Shown: piece after piece, positions 6,886-10,305 of the stretch
Numbering within the stretch: position 1 is the stretch's first letter
Layout of the letters: each line of letters begins with the position of its first letter
Source of the DNA: an uncultured Chitinophagaceae bacterium
GTDB lineage: Bacteria > Bacteroidota > Bacteroidia > Chitinophagales > Chitinophagaceae
DNA length: 10,305 bases
Direction: 5' to 3'
Assembly (NCBI GenBank): GCA_946885335.1
Contig: CAMPGG010000108.1
Span: 1 to 10,305, forward strand
Notes under the pieces: model-generated
Databases searched by the model: none
What the model was told of the DNA's origin: nothing
Seen by the model: the letters and a program-made list of their open reading frames with translations, nothing else
Made by a program: the position numbers and the translations under genes

Positions 6886-9579
6886 TTATCTCCTTTCTTC
6901 GATGACAAAGACATGTTTATTTTCTTCCGTTAATGTCTCATTCAAATGCTTATTTACAATATGCACATCTGCCAGGTTGATCATTGTATCTTCATATACA
7001 GCTGTTCTCCTTTGTTCATTTTGTGCAGGATTGATTTTTGTAAAAACAGGTTTAAGTTCTTTAACCGGTTCAAGGCTTTTAAACGCTTTTTTAATATTTT
7101 CTGCAGTGGCAGCGGCATCTTTAAGGTATTCAGCTACAAAACCTGATGCTAATAATAATGATATGATCGTTACTACAATAGATTCGCTGTAAGCAACAGA
7201 AGCTAACAATAAAAACAACAGCGTTCCTGCTATGACTATCACAGATGGTTTATGCCCGATCCTGAACTTCAGATATTGTTTGTTACTGCCATGTTCTTCA
7301 ATAGCCAGCACGCCTTTGGTTGTACAAAATAAAGTGTTGGTAGCTTGTATGTCAAATGCATCATAATCGCCACCTCTTTTTACACGTGTTTTTAATTTGA
7401 TCAGTCGTTTTTCAATGTGCTCCAGGTAAAATTCTGTTGAATTCCATTCTTCGGACCAATGCGTAAATAATTTTTTATTAAATGCATATTTAACAGCCGT
7501 TTTTATATTCGCCTTTTTGTTTCTCCATGGAGATAAACCATGCGTCAACCTCCCATATAACCTGGCCATTGGCTGCACAATGTGTAAAACGGTGATCAAT
7601 ACACGATATTTAATATGTTTTTGTTCTAACGAATGAAGCAAAACATTCTTTTTAGCACTGATAGCCGCTTGTATTAATACGATAATTAAAGATGCAAGAA
7701 ACAAAGGCCAAACCCATAGGAGAGGAGCCCATAAGATACCCAGCAAAGCCGTTGTTGCCAATAGCGCTGAAAAGAGGTACCATTCAGGCATCAGTGGCAT
7801 CGCATTTAAAAAACCCTGTGCCGGTTGATATACTGATTGAAAAAGCGCTGTTCCCCAGGTGCCGTAAAATATTTTTTCTTTCCGGAGTTTAATCGGCATG
7901 GTAAAACCATTTCCATAAATACGACCATTCCATGCCAGGTGGCCAAATGCATTATATCTTTCAGGCCATTTCGCTTCCAGGAGGGCTTCTGCTTTTCCAT
8001 AACCTTTTTGTTGTTTCCAATATGCTTTAAGCGAATTTCTCCTGTGGTGCCATACAAGCGCCGATGGATGATAGCCAATAGTATGACCTGCATTTTGTAT
8101 TCTCCAGCAAACATCAACATCATCACCGGCAGCACGAAAAACAGGATCGAATCCACCGATCTTTAATAAAGCTTCTCTGCGGAATGTCATATTGCAACCG
8201 GGAACATGTTCCGCAATTTCATCTGTTTCCAATACATGAACAGGACCACCCGGTGCATTAGCCACACATTTTGCAATGGGACCATCTTCATGTGGTACCA
8301 GGTTTGGTCCGCCAATGCATGCGTGGTTTGAATTTAAATAAGCGTATGCTATATATCGCAGCCAGTGTTCATCCGGGTATGCATCATCATCAATATAAGC
8401 AACGATCTCACCTTTTGCTTTATATAATCCTGTATTCCTGGCATTGCTTAAACCCCGGTTATGAGTGCTGATTAGTGTTACGGGATACTCTTTTACAATC
8501 TCCGCTAAATTATCTTTTGATCCGTCATTTACAACGATCACTTCATAGTTTGGATAATCCAGCCTTTGCAATCCTTCCATACAGTCACGAATAGTTGCAG
8601 AACCATTATATGAGCAAACTACAACAGATACAAAAGGTAAATGCTTATCCCCGGCAAATGGAACGGTTGCCATGGTTTTACTTACTGCATGTAATGCGGG
8701 TTTGGGAACGCGGTTACGATCAACTAAACCAAAATCCCAATCTTCAATTGGATGTCCGCCTCTCCACCATTCATCAGTCCATGCAAAGACAAACATGCCT
8801 GCACAACCTTTTGCAAAAATGGTTTCTATCTGCCAGGTTAATGTTTCAGCTTGTAATGCTTCGCCATTACGCATACTATCTAACCCGATCTCTGCAAGTA
8901 TAAGCGGACGATCACCTGAAATATTATGCAGGCGGGCAATATAGGAGCTCAATTTTTCCGGTGTTTCTAGGTAAACATTGAAACAGTCGAAATCAAGGAA
9001 ACGAAGGTCAAGGTATTCCGTTGTAGGAAAATTTACATAGGTTACAAGGCTTTCCGGATCGGCTGATTTTACAGCCTTATATAATTGCTTTAAAAAATAT
9101 TCAATCTTTTTTTTGCCATACCACCTTACAATGGAAGCAGGGATTTCGTTGCCAATAGTAAAACATAAAATAGCCGGATGTTGCGAGCAATTGCTCACAC
9201 CTTCCTTTACTCTTTTAATAATTTCATTTTTTTGTTTGGCATCTTCTAAGAACGTTATATGTTGTTCCCATGGCAGGCCTACCATCACTTTCAGTTCATA
9301 ACGAAGTGCTATATCTAGCAGGTAAGTCGGTGGAACTGTGTACGTACGTACAGCATTTATTCCATGTTCTTTCATAAGCCTGAAATCCATGTCGACTACT
9401 GCTTCATCGGGAAATTGACTTCCATCTTCGCGGGGAGCGAATGTGCCGTAAGTAACTCCTTTTATATGGAACTTCTCCTGCCCACAATATAAAAACTTTC
9501 CTTTCACTTTTACCCTTTCAACTGATCCCAGGGTATGCACTTCAGGTGCCAAAGAGGCAACTGGTTCCAATGTAATCAT
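6886..9579 (-). CDS. Fusion of clan GH-A glycoside hydrolase domain and family 2 glycosyltransferase, membrane-anchored
   Basis: Starting at the ATG at 9579 (a TTG 36 nt upstream is the alternative), the protein has 897 residues. Residues about 25-305 form a TIM barrel of clan GH-A, closest in style to GH2: IKGVTYGT, INAVRTYTVPP, the acid/base motif FTIGNE (Glu145), the nucleophile strand ILAEIG (Glu230) and FAWTDEWW. Residues about 315-570 form a GT2 domain: VSVVVCSYNG, VVNDGS (Asp352), the metal-binding IDDD (397-399), GDDVD (485-489) and HHRR followed by QQKGYGKAE (511-531). Four membrane helices follow, as pairs at about 601-640 and 778-815, with a 135-residue soluble stretch between and a polar tail. 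With no signal peptide, both catalytic domains should face the cytosol. A processive or repeating glycan synthase with a built-in hydrolase or transglycosidase is the likely role. Sugar identity is unknown. It is the first gene of the four-gene operon. Confidence 0.88.
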   Translation of the reverse strand: MITLEPVASLAPEVHTLGSVERVKVKGKFLYCGQEKFHIKGVTYGTFAPREDGSQFPDEAVVDMDFRLMKEHGINAVRTYTVPPTYLLDIALRYELKVMVGLPWEQHITFLEDAKQKNEIIKRVKEGVSNCSQHPAILCFTIGNEIPASIVRWYGKKKIEYFLKQLYKAVKSADPESLVTYVNFPTTEYLDLRFLDFDCFNVYLETPEKLSSYIARLHNISGDRPLILAEIGLDSMRNGEALQAETLTWQIETIFAKGCAGMFVFAWTDEWWRGGHPIEDWDFGLVDRNRVPKPALHAVSKTMATVPFAGDKHLPFVSVVVCSYNGSATIRDCMEGLQRLDYPNYEVIVVNDGSKDNLAEIVKEYPVTLISTHNRGLSNARNTGLYKAKGEIVAYIDDDAYPDEHWLRYIAYAYLNSNHACIGGPNLVPHEDGPIAKCVANAPGGPVHVLETDEIAEHVPGCNMTFRREALLKIGGFDPVFRAAGDDVDVCWRIQNAGHTIGYHPSALVWHHRRNSLKAYWKQQKGYGKAEALLEAKWPERYNAFGHLAWNGRIYGNGFTMPIKLRKEKIFYGTWGTALFQSVYQPAQGFLNAMPLMPEWYLFSALLATTALLGILWAPLLWVWPLFLASLIIVLIQAAISAKKNVLLHSLEQKHIKYRVLITVLHIVQPMARLYGRLTHGLSPWRNKKANIKTAVKYAFNKKLFTHWSEEWNSTEFYLEHIEKRLIKLKTRVKRGGDYDAFDIQATNTLFCTTKGVLAIEEHGSNKQYLKFRIGHKPSVIVIAGTLLFLLLASVAYSESIVVTIISLLLASGFVAEYLKDAAATAENIKKAFKSLEPVKELKPVFTKINPAQNEQRRTAVYEDTMINLADVHIVNKHLNETLTEENKHVFVIEERR
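6889..6896 (-). promoter_or_regulatory. Strong Shine-Dalgarno-like site before the ABC exporter
   Basis: The minus strand reads AAAGGAGA, 12 nt before the ATG at 6877. It overlaps the last codons of the upstream gene, just before its TAA at 6886-6888. Bacteroidota seldom rely on such sites; this one supports the chosen start and close coupling of the two genes. Confidence 0.5.
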
Positions 9580-9645
9580 AAGATGCTGGTTATACCAATG
9601 AATAAAGAATTTCAATCTCAGGAAGCAGAAGCATGGTAACCGATT

Positions 9646-9660
9646 ACATTTTTAAAATGT
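9646..9660. promoter_or_regulatory. Perfect AT-rich dyad upstream of the glycan operon
   Basis: ACATTTT-T-AAAATGT has perfect 7-bp arms with a single central base. The symmetry continues outwards (ATT on the left, TAAT on the right) with one extra base. It lies 67-81 nt before the ATG of the synthase gene, a position suited to an operator for the four-gene operon. Confidence 0.4.
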
Positions 9661-9688
9661 TAATGGCTAGTTTGTTTTTTTTTTGATC

Positions 9689-9712
9689 CTGGTTAATTGT
9701 ATGAGTAACCAG
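9689..9712. promoter_or_regulatory. CTGGTTA-N10-TAACCAG inverted repeat
   Basis: Perfect 7-bp arms sit around a 10-nt spacer, a size typical of a dimeric regulator binding one DNA turn apart, and also able to form a small hairpin. No U-tract follows on either transcript, so it is not a good intrinsic terminator. A further GGTAACC palindrome stands at 9635-9641. Confidence 0.4.
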
Positions 9713-9721
9713 TGTATTTGT

Positions 9722-9739
9722 TGAGAAAAAATTTTCTCA
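9722..9739. promoter_or_regulatory. TGAGAAAA-AA-TTTTCTCA dyad
   Basis: Perfect 8-bp arms have only two bases between them, so it cannot be a stable RNA hairpin and is best read as a protein-binding site. It lies 9 nt from the preceding inverted repeat. Confidence 0.4.
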
Positions 9740-9765
9740 GGATGCCGCCAATTTTACAATAACGG

Positions 9766-9827
9766 TGCCAAGATTTAAATTCAAGGACATTGATTGCCTT
9801 GATACAAGCGGGTTTCAGGGCTTGGCA
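9766..9827. repeat. Nested inverted repeats, possible RNA structure
   Basis: The outer arms are TGCCAAG (9766-9772) and CTTGGCA (9821-9827). Inside lie TCAAGG (9781-9786) and CCTTGA (9797-9802) around a 10-nt loop. Both pairs are perfect and nested, so a two-stem transcript structure is possible on either strand. The unpaired gaps (8 and 18 nt) make this tentative. Confidence 0.3.
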
Positions 9828-9894
9828 ATAAAAATAAATAGGGGTTTGTTCTTACTATGAGTTTCCATAATTCTTTTATCAGGTGAATAGAATA

Positions 9895-9958
9895 ACATAC
9901 CTGCTTTAATATATTTACCTCCTTATCAATTAATCCAGGCAATGAATGCCAGGTATGT
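9895..9958. repeat. 9-bp inverted repeat with 46-nt interior
   Basis: ACATACCTG (9895-9903) is exactly complementary to CAGGTATGT (9950-9958). The interior contains a small GGCA-N5-TGCC hairpin (9938-9950) touching the right arm, so the two pairings would compete. Its role is unknown. Confidence 0.3.
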
Positions 9959-9995
9959 AGATTTTTCCATTCATCAACTTTTTTAAAAAATAAAT

Positions 9996-10025
9996 TTTGA
10001 ATATTGAAATCTATTTATACATTTG
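9996..10025 (+). promoter_or_regulatory. Bacteroidota-type promoter for the ABC ATPase gene
   Basis: TTTG (9996-9999) stands 18 nt before TACATTTG (10018-10025). Both elements match the Bacteroidota primary sigma consensus (TTTG and TAnnTTTG) exactly and the spacing is within range. Transcription should begin near 10031, leaving a leader of about 33 nt before the ATG at 10064. This is the clearest promoter in the window. Confidence 0.7.
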
Positions 10026-10026
10026 T

Positions 10027-10050
10027 AGTGTACTAATTAAGTAGTACAGT
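10027..10050. promoter_or_regulatory. YtrA/GntR-type operator-like dyad at the transcription start
   Basis: AGTGTA (10027-10032) and TACAGT (10045-10050) stand 12 nt apart, and an inner pair GTACT (10030-10034) / AGTAC (10043-10047) adds symmetry. The layout closely resembles AGTGTA-N13-TACACT, the operator I recall for Bacillus YtrA, a GntR-family repressor of ABC transporter operons. It begins one base after the -7 element and covers the expected transcription start, where a repressor would block initiation. The regulator gene itself is not in the window. Confidence 0.5.
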
Positions 10051-10063
10051 AAAACACCAATAA

Positions 10064-10305
10064 ATGATCAATATCAAGAATCTTCATTTTAGCTACAAAA
10101 AGAGAAAAGTTTTTACCGGACTCAGTCTTTCCCTGCAAGCCGGTCATATTTATGGCCTCCTGGGGAAAAATGGAACCGGGAAGTCTACTTTGCTTAGATG
10201 TATCGCAGGTTTTTTATTTCCCCGTGATGGATCCGTAGAAGTCATGGGTTTTGTGCCCGGGAAAAGACACCCTGCTTTTTTGCAGAGTGTATTTATGGTT
10301 GCTGA
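10064..10305 (+). CDS. ABC transporter ATP-binding protein, N-terminal part (cut by window end)
   Basis: The first 80 codons are present and the frame runs off the window. The start MINIKNLHFSYKK is the usual first strand of an ABC ATPase, with an aromatic A-loop Tyr11, and is followed by Walker A GKNGTGKST ending at Thr42 (Gly34, Gly37, Gly39, Lys40) and LLRCIAGFLFPRDGSVEVMGF. The Q-loop, signature and Walker B lie beyond the edge. It is a stand-alone ATPase, not fused to a permease, so a membrane partner is expected downstream. The style fits the YtrB/CcmA-like efflux or antibiotic-response group, and the operator-like dyad before it supports control by a YtrA-type regulator (inference). 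ATG at 10064 follows the promoter by about 38 nt; no other start fits. Confidence 0.9.
   Translation, partial: MINIKNLHFSYKKRKVFTGLSLSLQAGHIYGLLGKNGTGKSTLLRCIAGFLFPRDGSVEVMGFVPGKRHPAFLQSVFMVA

Larger units (their letters stand above)
9580..10063. other. 484-nt divergent intergenic region rich in inverted repeats
   Basis: No convincing gene lies in this gap. It separates the glycan operon (leftward) from an ABC ATPase gene (rightward), so it must hold two promoters; only the rightward one is recognisable. The left half carries three adjacent dyads (9646-9660, 9689-9712, 9722-9739). The middle holds nested inverted repeats (9766-9827) and a 9-bp pair (9895-9903 with 9950-9958). The right end holds a promoter and an overlapping operator-like dyad. 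Confidence 0.7.

Noticed and set aside
7806..8903. Open frames on both strands across the glycosyltransferase and hydrolase coding region
   Set aside because: They lie inside a long, clearly coding frame with intact motifs and encode low-complexity products without recognisable domains.
9580..9615. Extension of the synthase gene to a TTG start at 9615
   Set aside because: The extra 12 residues add no domain or signal peptide, and an ATG is available at 9579 in front of the conserved part.
9681..9712. Run of T followed by the CTGGTTA/TAACCAG stem as an intrinsic terminator
   Set aside because: On the plus strand the T-run comes before the stem, and on the minus strand the stem is followed by A residues, so neither direction fits.
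9815..9898. A 27-codon minus-strand reading frame beginning at an ATG at 9898, with an AGGAGG-like stretch upstream (near 9910-9925)
   Set aside because: The purine-rich site is about 19 nt from the ATG, too far for a normal ribosome site, and the short product shows no recognisable features.

Overview
The window looks like a chromosomal stretch from a Bacteroidota bacterium, most likely near the Chitinophagaceae/Sphingobacteriales. This rests on the AT-rich sequence, the general scarcity of Shine-Dalgarno sites, a clear Bacteroidota-type promoter (TTTG, 18-nt gap, TAnnTTTG) before the last gene, and the protein flavour. No rRNA, tRNA, insertion sequence, phage gene or CRISPR array was seen. 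The genus is an inference from composition and gene style only.

Left part (67-868, minus strand): a DoxX-type membrane protein followed by an exported DsrE-like protein. Their reading frames overlap by 47 nt, so they form a tight two-gene unit. The divergent gap (869-1132) holds a perfect 7-bp-arm dyad and a CRP/FNR-like GTGA-N6-TCAC site upstream of this unit. Rightwards from it runs a stand-alone luciferase-like flavin monooxygenase (1133-2185). Its 3' end overlaps, tail to tail, the end of a zinc-type cation diffusion facilitator (2154-3074). A membrane-bound isoprenylcysteine methyltransferase-like protein (3104-3706) is co-directional and just upstream of that transporter.

Centre (3836-9579, minus strand): a compact four-gene operon with gaps of 8, 28 and 5 nt. 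It encodes, in order of transcription, a roughly 897-residue fusion of a clan GH-A glycoside hydrolase domain with a family 2 glycosyltransferase and four membrane segments, an MsbA/NdvA-like ABC exporter half-transporter, and two paralogous left-handed beta-helix acyltransferases. The simplest reading is a self-contained glycan pathway: polymerise and trim or transglycosylate, export, and O-acylate. The gene set parallels NdvB/NdvA cyclic-glucan systems without being obviously homologous to the synthase. One acyltransferase keeps the usual catalytic histidine; its sister has Asp there.

Right part (9580-10305): a 484-nt divergent intergenic region rich in inverted repeats. It ends in a strong Bacteroidota promoter overlapped by an AGTGTA-N12-TACAGT dyad that resembles the operators of YtrA-type GntR repressors. 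Immediately downstream starts an ABC-transporter ATPase gene, cut by the window end, which is the type of gene that YtrA-family regulators usually control.
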